Below are positions 1-6,184 of a stretch of 7,479 nucleotides of DNA, piece by piece. The translations under genes and the position numbers were made by a program. The stretch is from NCBI GenBank assembly GCA_949093475.1, contig CARXAY010000058.1, positions 1-7,479 of the forward strand. The letters run 5' to 3'. How positions within the stretch are numbered: position 1 is the first letter of the stretch; each line of letters begins with the position of its first letter. The DNA comes from an uncultured Oscillospiraceae bacterium. GTDB lineage: Bacteria > Bacillota > Clostridia > Oscillospirales > Oscillospiraceae. The notes under the pieces were generated by a model. The model had not been told where the DNA came from. It made no database searches and worked only from the letters and a program-made list of their open reading frames with translations.

Positions 1-303
1 CCCATAGAGAACGCTCTCCAGCGTCAGAGGGCTTCCCGAGGGCAGATGGGCGAGGACGGTGACCCCCCTATGGTTGAAGGCGGGGTTGAGGACGGCGGTG
101 AAGAAAAGGGTGGGCAGCAAGAAGCGGAGCTGAAGCCGCAGGGCCTTTCTGCCGTTCAGACACAGGGCATAGGCGGCGGCGCAGAAAAAGGAGACGGCAA
201 GGCAGACGGGGTGCATCAGGAACATGGAAAAGGCGATCACCAGCGCAAAAAAGAGAAAATTGACCAGAGGATGATAGGATGAAAACCCGTCGCGGCGCGC
301 CAT
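1..303 (-). CDS. Energy-coupling factor (ECF) transporter membrane subunit EcfT / CbiQ family, N-terminal part only
   Basis: The gene runs off the left edge, so only the first 101 residues are visible, with no stop codon. The start ATG (303-301) has a strong AAGGAGG ribosome binding site in GGAAAGGAGG (320-311), 7 nt away. The protein begins MARRDGFSSYHPLVNFL, followed by hydrophobic stretches at about residues 15-50 and 60-72. It contains LNPAFNHRG (about 73-81) and SGSPLTLES (about 90-98), which I recognise from EcfT proteins of Firmicutes. EcfT is the membrane scaffold that couples two ATPases to a vitamin- or metal-binding S component. The C-terminal coupling helices and the partner genes would lie beyond the edge, so the substrate cannot be told. 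It is transcribed divergently from the neighbouring operon from its own promoter at 349-378. The family call comes from the N-terminal third only. Confidence 0.72.
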   Translation of the reverse strand, partial: MARRDGFSSYHPLVNFLFFALVIAFSMFLMHPVCLAVSFFCAAAYALCLNGRKALRLQLRFLLPTLFFTAVLNPAFNHRGVTVLAHLPSGSPLTLESVLYG

Positions 304-348
304 GGCAGAGCCTCCTTTCCCAAGTGCGGACGGTGTGTTTGGTGATTC

Positions 349-378
349 ATTGTAACAAAGGTGGAACGGGGAAGTCAA
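349..378 (-). promoter_or_regulatory. Sigma-A-type promoter for the ecfT-like gene
   Basis: Read on the minus strand, TTGACT (378-373) and TACAAT (354-349) are separated by 18 nt. TGT directly upstream of the -10 makes an extended -10 (TGTTACAAT). Transcription would start near 342, leaving a leader of about 38 nt before the ATG at 303. A short inverted repeat, TTGT-A-ACAA (350-358), overlaps the -10. It could be chance or a small operator. Confidence 0.65.
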
Positions 379-395
379 GGGGAGACAGGAAGGTG

Positions 396-424
396 TTGTC
401 AAAAAAACGGCGGAGTGGTACAAT
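396..424 (+). promoter_or_regulatory. Sigma-A-type promoter for the epimerase-transporter-ilvD cluster
   Basis: TTGTCA (396-401) and TACAAT (419-424) are separated by the optimal 17 nt. TGG immediately before the -10 gives an extended -10 (TGGTACAAT). The start of transcription would be near 431, leaving a leader of about 40 nt before the ATG at 471. That is too short to hold a T-box, riboswitch or attenuator. No other convincing promoter is visible in the short gaps of the downstream cluster. Confidence 0.7.
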
Positions 425-454
425 GTAGGATATGTATTTCCACAGGAACGATTC

Positions 455-461
455 AAGGAGG
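455..461 (+). promoter_or_regulatory. Ribosome binding site that fixes the epimerase start at 471
   Basis: AAGGAGG lies 9 nt before ATG 471. An upstream in-frame ATG at 432 would sit at about the predicted transcription start with no ribosome binding site, so the 13 extra residues it would add are rejected. Confidence 0.8.
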
Positions 462-470
462 GAAAACGCC

Positions 471-1259
471 ATGGAATATACCATTCAAAATGCCTGCCTG
501 ACGTTGACGGCGGCCACCGAGGGCGCGCAGCTGATGGCCATTCGCACCGCAGAGGGCAAGGAGCTGATCTGGGGCGGCGATCCGAAGGTGTGGGCCGGTC
601 ATGCCCCGCTGTGCTTCCCGTGGTGCGGGATGCTTCAGGACGGCGAATATGAGCTGGACGGCGTGCGCCATCACTCCTCCGTCCGCCACGGACTTGCCCG
701 CGAGGCAAACCATGAGCTGGAGGCCCGGAGCGGCAGCGAGATGACCTTCCGCATGGATCACGAGGGGGACGAGGTGTGGCCTTGGGCCTTTACCTTCCGC
801 ACCACCCACAAGGTGGAGGGGAAGAAGGCCCTCACCGTCTGCACTGCCACCAACCGCTCGGATCGGCCCATGCCCACCCAGATGGGCTTCCACCCGGCGT
901 TCAACTGCCCCTTTGTGGAGGGGAGCGACATCGAGGAGTATGTGGTGCGCTTTGCAAGCGGCAAGGTGATCCCCATGGAGCGCAGCGCGTTTGACGACGA
1001 CTCCATGGACATCTACGGCGGCGGCGACTGGGCGCGTCTGGAACACGTCCCCACGGGAAAGTACATCGAGGTGGACAACAAGGGATGGTTTACTACCCTC
1101 CTCTGGAGCAAGCCGGGCATTCCGGGCTTTGTGTGCGTTGAGCCGTGGAGCGGCTACATCGGCGCGAGCCACGACCTGATGGAGCGGCCCGGCACGGTTC
1201 TGCTCGCCCCCGGCGAAAGCAAAACGTGGACGCTCAGCATGAATTTTGAGAATCTGTAA
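471..1259 (+). CDS. Aldose 1-epimerase family protein (LacX-type galactose mutarotase-like)
   Basis: The 262-residue cytoplasmic protein has no signal peptide and belongs to the galactose mutarotase-like superfamily, LacX branch. This family interconverts alpha and beta anomers of aldoses, though the true substrate of most LacX-type members is unknown. Visible family marks are RHGLAR (72-77, catalytic-type His73), FHPAFN (140-145, His141) and VEPWSG (223-228, Glu224 as the likely general base). LCFPWCG (47-53) near the N-terminus is also typical. Length matches the family. The start at 471 is chosen by the ribosome binding site and the promoter position. It is the first gene after the promoter and ends 21 nt before the permease gene, so it is probably cotranscribed with the amino acid importer. 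That pairing is not an obvious metabolic one. The family call is firm; the substrate is not known. Confidence 0.88.
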   Translation: MEYTIQNACLTLTAATEGAQLMAIRTAEGKELIWGGDPKVWAGHAPLCFPWCGMLQDGEYELDGVRHHSSVRHGLAREANHELEARSGSEMTFRMDHEGDEVWPWAFTFRTTHKVEGKKALTVCTATNRSDRPMPTQMGFHPAFNCPFVEGSDIEEYVVRFASGKVIPMERSAFDDDSMDIYGGGDWARLEHVPTGKYIEVDNKGWFTTLLWSKPGIPGFVCVEPWSGYIGASHDLMERPGTVLLAPGESKTWTLSMNFENL

Positions 1260-1263
1260 CATT

Positions 1264-1270
1264 AAGGTGG
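1264..1270 (+). promoter_or_regulatory. Ribosome binding site supporting a TTG start for the permease
   Basis: AAGGTGG lies 10 nt before TTG 1281. The next in-frame ATG (codon 36) is inside the first membrane segment and would delete part of the conserved fold, so the TTG start is preferred. Confidence 0.65.
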
Positions 1271-1280
1271 GAAACAGCAC

Positions 1281-1961
1281 TTGAATCAGCGTCTTTTGGG
1301 AATCTTGGTGGATTCCTTTCCGAAAATTCTGATCCCCGGCCTCACCCGCACCATTCCCCTGACCGTCATTTCCTTCTCTCTGGCGATGGTCATCGCCGTG
1401 GCGGTGGCGCTGGTGCAGTTTGCGGACATTAAGGGCCTCAAGCAGGTCTGCCGCTTTTACATCTGGGTCATCCGAGGCACGCCCCTGTTGGTGCAGCTCT
1501 TCGTGGTCTTTTTCGGCCTGCCCCATGTGGGGGTGGTCATTGAGCCCTTTACCGCTGCCATTTTGGTGTTCTCCGTCAACGAGGGGGCGTACGCCGCCGA
1601 GATCATCCGCGCCGCGCTGGAGTCCGTTCCGGCCGGGCAGCTGGAGGCGGGATACTGCGTGGGCATGAGCTATCTTCAGGTCATCCGCCGCATCGTGCTG
1701 CCCCAGGCCCTGCGGACGGCCTTTCCCTCGCTGGCGAACTCTCTCATCGCCATGCTGAAGGACACCTCCTTGGTGTCGGTGGTGACGGTGACCGAGATGA
1801 TGATGGTCACCAAGCAGATCAACGCCATCTACTATGAACCGCTGGCCCTCTATCTGGAGACGGCGGTCATCTACCTAATGTTCTGCACGGTGCTCACCAA
1901 GCTCCAGAGCTGGGGGGAGAGAAAGCTGTCCGCCTACGAGAGAAAGGAGGCGGCGGCATGA
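1281..1961 (+). CDS. Polar amino acid ABC transporter permease (HisM/TcyB-like)
   Basis: The 226-residue integral membrane subunit starts at TTG. Hydrophobic segments lie at about 18-46, 58-82, 88-108 and 186-206. Family marks are FYIWVIRGTPLLVQL (59-73), where RGTPLL is diagnostic of His/Glu/Gln-type permeases, and the EAA loop that docks on the ATPase, with LEAGYCVGMS (121-130) followed by RRIVLPQA (136-143). The conserved MLKDTSLVSV lies at 158-167. The length is normal for the family. The protein would work as a homodimer in the cytoplasmic membrane. Its TGA stop overlaps the ATPase ATG (ATGA, 1958-1961), indicating translational coupling. The closest remembered relatives are L-cystine permeases such as TcyL/TcyB, which also carry the FRGTPL-QLF---GLP pattern, but substrate cannot be fixed from the permease alone. 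Confidence 0.92.
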   Translation: MNQRLLGILVDSFPKILIPGLTRTIPLTVISFSLAMVIAVAVALVQFADIKGLKQVCRFYIWVIRGTPLLVQLFVVFFGLPHVGVVIEPFTAAILVFSVNEGAYAAEIIRAALESVPAGQLEAGYCVGMSYLQVIRRIVLPQALRTAFPSLANSLIAMLKDTSLVSVVTVTEMMMVTKQINAIYYEPLALYLETAVIYLMFCTVLTKLQSWGERKLSAYERKEAAA

Positions 1962-2701
1962 TGCTGAATGTGAAAGGGGTCGAAAAGCGGTTTGGAACGC
2001 TGGAGGTCTTGAAGGGCATCGACCTCAACGTGGAGCAGGGGGACGTGGTCGCCATCCTCGGGCCGAGCGGTTCGGGCAAGACCACCCTTCTTCGGTGCAT
2101 GAACTTTTTGGAGCGGGCGGACAGCGGGACGCTTGTCTTTGACGGCGAGAAATTCGACCTTGCCCGCATGAATAAGAAGGACATTCTGCGCCTGCGCCGG
2201 AAAACGGCCTTCGTGTTTCAGAATTACAACCTGTTTTTGAACAAAACAGCGCTGGAAAACGTGATGGAGGGGTTGGTCACCGCCCGGAAAATGCCCAAGG
2301 AGGAGGCGCGCGCCAAGGCGGAGCGGGCCTTGGAGCGGGTGGGGCTTCTGGATCGGAAAGACCACTATCCGGCCCAGCTTTCCGGGGGACAGCAGCAGCG
2401 CGCGGCCATTGCCCGCGCCCTCGCCACCGACCCGGAGATCATCTATTTTGACGAGCCCACCTCCGCCCTTGACCCGGAGCTGATCGGCGAGGTGCTGGCG
2501 GTGATGCGGAAGCTGGCGGAGGAGGGAATGACCATGCTGGTGGTCACCCACGAGATGAACTTCGCCCGGAACGTGTCCACCAAGGTGGTCTTCATGGAGG
2601 ACGGCTCGGTGGTGGAGACCGCCCCGGCCAAGGACTTTTTTGACAACCCAAGAGAGGAACGGGTCAAGGCGTTCCTCCAAACGGTGGAACGAGCGCCATG
2701 A
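1958..2701 (+). CDS. Polar amino acid ABC transporter ATP-binding protein
   Basis: The 247-residue ATPase subunit drives the adjacent permease. All ABC motifs are intact: Walker A GPSGSGKTT (35-43), Q-loop FVFQNYNLF (85-93, Gln88), signature LSGGQQQR (141-148), Walker B IIYFDEPTSALDPE (161-174, catalytic Glu166) and H-loop VVTHEM (195-200, His198). The length and the FDEPTSALDPELIGEVL stretch match GlnQ/HisP/TcyN-type amino acid ATPases. AGGAGG (1945-1950) precedes two possible ATG starts, 1958 (7 nt spacing) and 1961 (10 nt). I chose 1958, which overlaps the permease stop; 1961 would shorten the protein by one residue. Its own stop (2699-2701) is followed 16 nt later by the hydrolase start. 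Confidence 0.95.
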   Translation: MMLNVKGVEKRFGTLEVLKGIDLNVEQGDVVAILGPSGSGKTTLLRCMNFLERADSGTLVFDGEKFDLARMNKKDILRLRRKTAFVFQNYNLFLNKTALENVMEGLVTARKMPKEEARAKAERALERVGLLDRKDHYPAQLSGGQQQRAAIARALATDPEIIYFDEPTSALDPELIGEVLAVMRKLAEEGMTMLVVTHEMNFARNVSTKVVFMEDGSVVETAPAKDFFDNPREERVKAFLQTVERAP

Positions 2702-2703
2702 CA

Positions 2704-2711
2704 GGGGGAGG
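2704..2711 (+). promoter_or_regulatory. Ribosome binding site fixing the hydrolase start at 2718
   Basis: GGGGGAGG lies 6 nt before ATG 2718. The open frame extends back to 2640 inside the ATPase gene, but the extra residues there are highly charged and hydrophilic and lack a ribosome binding site. Confidence 0.7.
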
Positions 2712-2717
2712 CATCCG

Positions 2718-3638
2718 ATGAGAAGGGGCTGGAAGATCGCGTTGGCTGCGCTGGCTGTTCTGCTGGCGCTGGCGGCCGTTGGGCTGTTCCTTGCGGGAAA
2801 CTATCTCTTCCACTATGCCCTTGATCCCCGTAACGGAGATCAGGAGTGGACGCTGGAGGGGGACAGCGCGTGGTTTGACGGCGCGAGCGAGGATCGCTGG
2901 CTCACCAGCCACGATGGGCTGAAGCTCCATGCCCTCTACCTGCCCAAAGAAGGAAGCCACAAATACGCCGTGATCTGCCACGGCTACGGCAGCGCGCCTC
3001 AGTTTGGAGGCTACTATGCCGCCAAGTTTTATGAGATGGACTTCAACATCTTAGCCCCCGCCGCCCGCGCCCATGAGCGCAGCGAGGGGGCGTATGTGAG
3101 CATGGGCTGGCTGGAACGGCGGGACATCGTGGCATGGGTGGATACGCTCGTAGAGCAAGACCCCCAGGCGGAGATCGTGTTGTTTGGCGTGTCCATGGGG
3201 GGCGCGACGGTGATGATGACCGCCGGGGAGGCCGATCTTTCTCCTCGTGTGAAGTGCGTCGTCGAGGACTGCGGCTACTCCTCCGTTTGGGACGAGTTTG
3301 CCGGGCAGCTGAGGGAAATGTTTGGCCTGCCCACCTTCCCGGTGCTGAACGCCGCCAGCATGGTGACCCAGATACGGGCCGGATGGGGCTTCAAGGAGGC
3401 GTCAGCGGTGGAGCAGCTGAAAAAGACCGCCTTGCCCATGCTGTTTATCCACGGGGAAGAGGACACCTTCGTGCCTTACGCCATGCTGGACGTGGTGTAC
3501 GAAGCCTGCGCCGGCCCGGAAAAGGAAAAGCTCTCCATCCCCGGCGCGGGTCACGGCGAAGCGAGCTGGGAAGACCCGGAGAGATACTGGGCCGCAGTGG
3601 AGCGTTTTATAGAGCGGTACATGGGAACAAAGGAATAA
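2718..3638 (+). CDS. Membrane-anchored alpha/beta hydrolase
   Basis: The 306-residue serine hydrolase of unknown substrate starts with a positively charged end (MRRGWK) and one hydrophobic helix (about 7-31) with no clear cleavage site. By the positive-inside rule this places the catalytic domain outside the cell, anchored to the membrane. The alpha/beta hydrolase landmarks are in order: oxyanion-region VICHGYGS (85-92), nucleophile elbow FGVSMGG (156-162, Ser159), VEDCGYSS (182-189), FIHGEEDTFVPY (243-254, Asp249 as acid) and GAGHGE (276-281, His279 as base). The triad Ser159-Asp249-His279 is complete. Similar anchored hydrolases are common in Clostridia and usually annotated only to family level; esterase or peptidase-like activity is possible. 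It lies between the importer's ATPase and binding-protein genes, 16 and 15 nt from its neighbours, so it is probably made together with the importer. Confidence 0.9.
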   Translation: MRRGWKIALAALAVLLALAAVGLFLAGNYLFHYALDPRNGDQEWTLEGDSAWFDGASEDRWLTSHDGLKLHALYLPKEGSHKYAVICHGYGSAPQFGGYYAAKFYEMDFNILAPAARAHERSEGAYVSMGWLERRDIVAWVDTLVEQDPQAEIVLFGVSMGGATVMMTAGEADLSPRVKCVVEDCGYSSVWDEFAGQLREMFGLPTFPVLNAASMVTQIRAGWGFKEASAVEQLKKTALPMLFIHGEEDTFVPYAMLDVVYEACAGPEKEKLSIPGAGHGEASWEDPERYWAAVERFIERYMGTKE

Positions 3639-3653
3639 AAAGGAGCGATTGCA

Positions 3654-4454
3654 ATGAATCTGAGACGTTTTTTGGCGGCAATGGCCGCCTCTGCCCTGTG
3701 CGTGGCCCTGCTGGCCGGGTGCAGCGGAGGGAAGAAGGACGACCTGCTGGCGGACATTCAGCGGCGGGGCGAGATCGTGGTCGCCATGGAGGGAACGTGG
3801 GCGCCGTGGACGTATGTGAATGAGGACGGCGATCTGGTGGGCTACGACGTGGAGGTGGCCGAGGCCATTGCCGAAAAGCTGGGCGTGGAGGCCAGCTTTG
3901 TCACCGGCGAGTGGGACGGCCTTCTGGGCGGACTGGACGCGGGCCGGTACGACATCATGGTCAACGGCGTGAACGTCACCCCTGACCGGGCGGAAAAGTA
4001 TGATTTCTCCACTCCCTACGCCTATGACCGCATGGCGGTCATCGTTAAGGGGGACAATGATTCCATCGCCAAGATGGAGGATCTGGAGGGCAAAAAGACC
4101 GCCAACACCATTTCCTCCACCTATGCCGCGACCGCCCGCTCCTATGGTGCGGAAGTCACCGGGGTGGACGATCTGGCGGCCACCTTTGAGCTGTTGTACT
4201 CCGGGCGCATCGACGCAACCCTCAACGCTGAGGTGACCTATTACGACTACATGGCCCAGCACCCCGAGGCGGATCTGAAGATCGCCTGTCTGGCTTCGGC
4301 CGCGGACAGCGTCGCCATTCCCATGCGGAAGGGGGAGGAGACCCGCGCCCTCCGGGAAGCCATTGACAAGGCCATCGGCGAGCTGGGGTCGGACGGGACG
4401 CTTTCTCAGCTCTCCCAGAAGTATTTTGGTACGGATATTTCCAACGCGCAGTAA
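3654..4454 (+). CDS. Amino acid ABC transporter substrate-binding lipoprotein (L-cystine-binding-like)
   Basis: The 266-residue extracellular lipoprotein captures the ligand for the importer encoded upstream. The signal peptide MNLRRFLAAM... ends in a lipobox LLAGC with acylated Cys23, followed by a short SGGKKDD linker. The rest is a family 3 (type 2 fold) solute-binding protein: AMEGTWAPWTYV (44-55), GDLVGYDVE (59-67), EWDGLLGGLD (86-95), NVTPDRAEKYDFSTPY (107-122, with Arg112 as the usual ligand carboxylate contact), and GRIDATLNAE (184-193). EGT-W-P at the pocket entrance, GVEASF followed by WDG-L--LD, and KYDFSTPY closely resemble the E. coli cystine-binding protein FliY/TcyJ as I remember it, so L-cystine is the best guess. 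Other polar amino acids are possible. AAAAGGAG (3637-3644) supplies the ribosome binding site. The gene lies after the hydrolase rather than beside its permease. Confidence 0.93.
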   Translation: MNLRRFLAAMAASALCVALLAGCSGGKKDDLLADIQRRGEIVVAMEGTWAPWTYVNEDGDLVGYDVEVAEAIAEKLGVEASFVTGEWDGLLGGLDAGRYDIMVNGVNVTPDRAEKYDFSTPYAYDRMAVIVKGDNDSIAKMEDLEGKKTANTISSTYAATARSYGAEVTGVDDLAATFELLYSGRIDATLNAEVTYYDYMAQHPEADLKIACLASAADSVAIPMRKGEETRALREAIDKAIGELGSDGTLSQLSQKYFGTDISNAQ

Positions 4455-4466
4455 GGAGGAGTTTCC

Positions 4467-6128
4467 ATGAGAAGCGAAAACGTGAAGCAGGGCGTGGAGC
4501 GCGCCCCCAACCGCTCCTTGTTCTATGCACTGGGCTACACCAAGGAGGAGCTGGAGCGGCCGCTCATCGGGGTGGTCTGCTCCTACAACGAGATCGTCCC
4601 CGGCCACATGAATCTGGACAAGATCGCCGAGGCGGTGAAGGCGGGCGTCCGCGCCGCCGGAGGCACGCCGGTGGAGTTCCCCGCCATTGCCGTGTGTGAC
4701 GGCATCGCCATGGGCCACATCGGGATGAAGTACTCTCTGGTGACCCGCGACCTTATCGCCGACTCCACCGAGGCCATGGCCATGGCCCACCAGTTTGACG
4801 GTCTGGTGATGATCCCCAACTGCGACAAGAACGTCCCCGGCCTTCTTATGGCCGCGGCGCGGGTGAACGTACCCACCATCTTCTGCTCCGGCGGGCCGAT
4901 GCTGGCGGGAAAGCTGGCGGACGGCCGCCGCTCCTGCCTCTCCCATATGTTTGAGGCCGTGGGCGCTTATAAGGCGGGGAAGTTAGACGAGGCAGGGGTG
5001 GAGGATTTTGAGGAGAACGCCTGTCCCTCCTGCGGCTCTTGCTCGGGAATGTATACCGCCAATTCCATGAACTGCCTCACCGAAGCGCTGGGCATGGCCC
5101 TCCGGGGCAACGGCACCATCCCGGCGGTGTGGTCGCACCGCCTGCGCCTTGCCAAGCACACGGGGATGCAGATCATGGAGCTGGTGAAGCGGGACATCCG
5201 CCCCCGTGACATTATGACCGCCGCCGCTTTCCACAACGCCGAGACCATTGACATGGCGCTGGGCTGCTCCACCAACTCCATGCTCCACCTCCCCGCCATC
5301 GCCCATGAGTGCGGCGTAGAGCTGGATCTGGACATGGCCAACGAGATCTCCCGCAAAACCCCCAACCTCTGCCACCTTGCCCCGGCGGGGGACACGTTCA
5401 TGGAGGATCTGGAGGGCGCGGGCGGCGTGTGGGCCGTGATGAAAGAACTGACCAAGAAAAACCTTCTGGACACCTCCCTGATGACCGTGACGGGCAAGAC
5501 CATTGCGGAAAATCTGGAGAACGTGGTCAACCGGGACGAGAGCATCATCCGCCCCATCGACAAGCCCTTCTCCAACTATGGCGGCATCGCCGTGCTGAAA
5601 GGCTCTCTTGCCCCGGAGGGCTGCGTGGTGAAGCAGTCCGCCGTGGCGGAGGAGATGATGACTCACACCGGCCCGGCCCGGGTCTTTGACAGCGAGGAGG
5701 ACGCCATCGCCGCCATTTACGAGGGCAAGATCAAGGCCGGGGACGTGGTGGTCATCCGCTATGAAGGCCCGAAGGGCGGGCCGGGGATGCGGGAGATGCT
5801 CAACCCCACCTCCGCCATCGCGGGCATGGGGCTGGACAGGGAAGTGGCCCTCATCACCGACGGCCGCTTCTCCGGCGCGACCCGGGGCGCGTCCATCGGC
5901 CACGTCTGCCCGGAGGCCGCGCAGGGCGGCCCCATTGCCTTTGTGGAGGAGGGGGATCAGATCGCCGTCGACATCCCCAATTGCAGGATCGACCTTCTGG
6001 TGGATGACCGCACCTTGGCCGAGAGAAAGGCCAAGTGGACGCCCAAGCCCCCCGCCGTCACCACCGGCTATCTGGCCCGCTACGCCAAGCTGGTCAGTTC
6101 CGCCGCAAGAGGGGCAGTGTTGGAGTGA
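4467..6128 (+). CDS. ilvD: Dihydroxy-acid dehydratase
   Basis: The 553-residue cytoplasmic iron-sulfur enzyme is full length for the family. It dehydrates 2,3-dihydroxy-isovalerate and 2,3-dihydroxy-3-methylvalerate to the 2-oxoacids that lead to valine, leucine, isoleucine and pantothenate. Visible marks are CSYNEIVPGHMNLDKI (38-53), VCDGIAMGHIGMKYSL (76-91, Asp78 as a likely metal ligand), IPNCDKNVPG (116-125, cluster Cys119), ACPSCGSCSGMYTANSMN (185-202, cluster Cys192), YEGPKGGPGMREML (432-445) and TDGRFSGATRG (464-474). Position 46 is Gly, where [2Fe-2S] members such as the M. tuberculosis and sugar-acid enzymes have Cys (TPC). This suggests the oxygen-sensitive E. coli-like cluster type, which would suit an anaerobe; the cluster type is inference. 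A perfect AAGGAGGA (4453-4460) overlaps the stop of the binding-protein gene, 6 nt before ATG. No other branched-chain synthesis gene is in the window. A strong terminator follows the stop by 9 nt. Confidence 0.96.
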   Translation: MRSENVKQGVERAPNRSLFYALGYTKEELERPLIGVVCSYNEIVPGHMNLDKIAEAVKAGVRAAGGTPVEFPAIAVCDGIAMGHIGMKYSLVTRDLIADSTEAMAMAHQFDGLVMIPNCDKNVPGLLMAAARVNVPTIFCSGGPMLAGKLADGRRSCLSHMFEAVGAYKAGKLDEAGVEDFEENACPSCGSCSGMYTANSMNCLTEALGMALRGNGTIPAVWSHRLRLAKHTGMQIMELVKRDIRPRDIMTAAAFHNAETIDMALGCSTNSMLHLPAIAHECGVELDLDMANEISRKTPNLCHLAPAGDTFMEDLEGAGGVWAVMKELTKKNLLDTSLMTVTGKTIAENLENVVNRDESIIRPIDKPFSNYGGIAVLKGSLAPEGCVVKQSAVAEEMMTHTGPARVFDSEEDAIAAIYEGKIKAGDVVVIRYEGPKGGPGMREMLNPTSAIAGMGLDREVALITDGRFSGATRGASIGHVCPEAAQGGPIAFVEEGDQIAVDIPNCRIDLLVDDRTLAERKAKWTPKPPAVTTGYLARYAKLVSSAARGAVLE

Positions 6129-6137
6129 GAAATGTGC

Positions 6138-6171
6138 AAAAAAAGCGGACGCCGCCGGCGTCCGCTTTTTT
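6138..6171. terminator. Bidirectional intrinsic terminator between convergent genes
   Basis: A perfect 9-bp GC-rich stem, GCGGACGCC (6145-6153) with GGCGTCCGC (6157-6165), has a 3-nt loop. It is flanked by seven A (6138-6144) and six T (6166-6171), giving a uridine tract in either direction. It lies 9 nt after the ilvD stop and 13 nt after the stop of the minus-strand gene, so it can end both transcripts. Confidence 0.93.
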
Positions 6172-6184
6172 GTGCGCCTTATGT

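Noticed and set aside
46..282. Plus-strand 78-codon frame at the left edge
   Set aside because: It is antisense to the EcfT-type gene, Gly/Glu/Gln-rich, and has no ribosome binding site or family match.
432..470. Upstream ATG extending the epimerase by 13 residues
   Set aside because: It lies at the predicted transcription start and lacks a ribosome binding site, while ATG 471 has a perfectly spaced AAGGAGG.
304..470. Possible T-box, riboswitch or other structured RNA leader in the divergent region
   Set aside because: Both predicted leaders are only about 40 nt long. No T-box motif and no terminator-antiterminator pairing is visible.
453..1526. Minus-strand open frame of 357 codons opposite the epimerase and permease
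   Set aside because: It mirrors two genes with clear family motifs, has no recognisable domain, and its His/Gly/Ala/Arg-rich composition is typical of an antisense artefact.
2640..2717. N-terminal extension of the hydrolase into the ATPase gene
   Set aside because: It would overlap the ATPase by 62 nt and place a charged stretch before the membrane anchor. ATG 2718 has its own ribosome binding site.
3402..4946. Minus-strand open frame of 514 codons opposite the hydrolase, binding protein and ilvD
   Set aside because: It crosses three well-supported plus-strand genes, is rich in His, Gly and Arg as expected for the antisense of GC-rich codons, and shows no domain motif or ribosome binding site.
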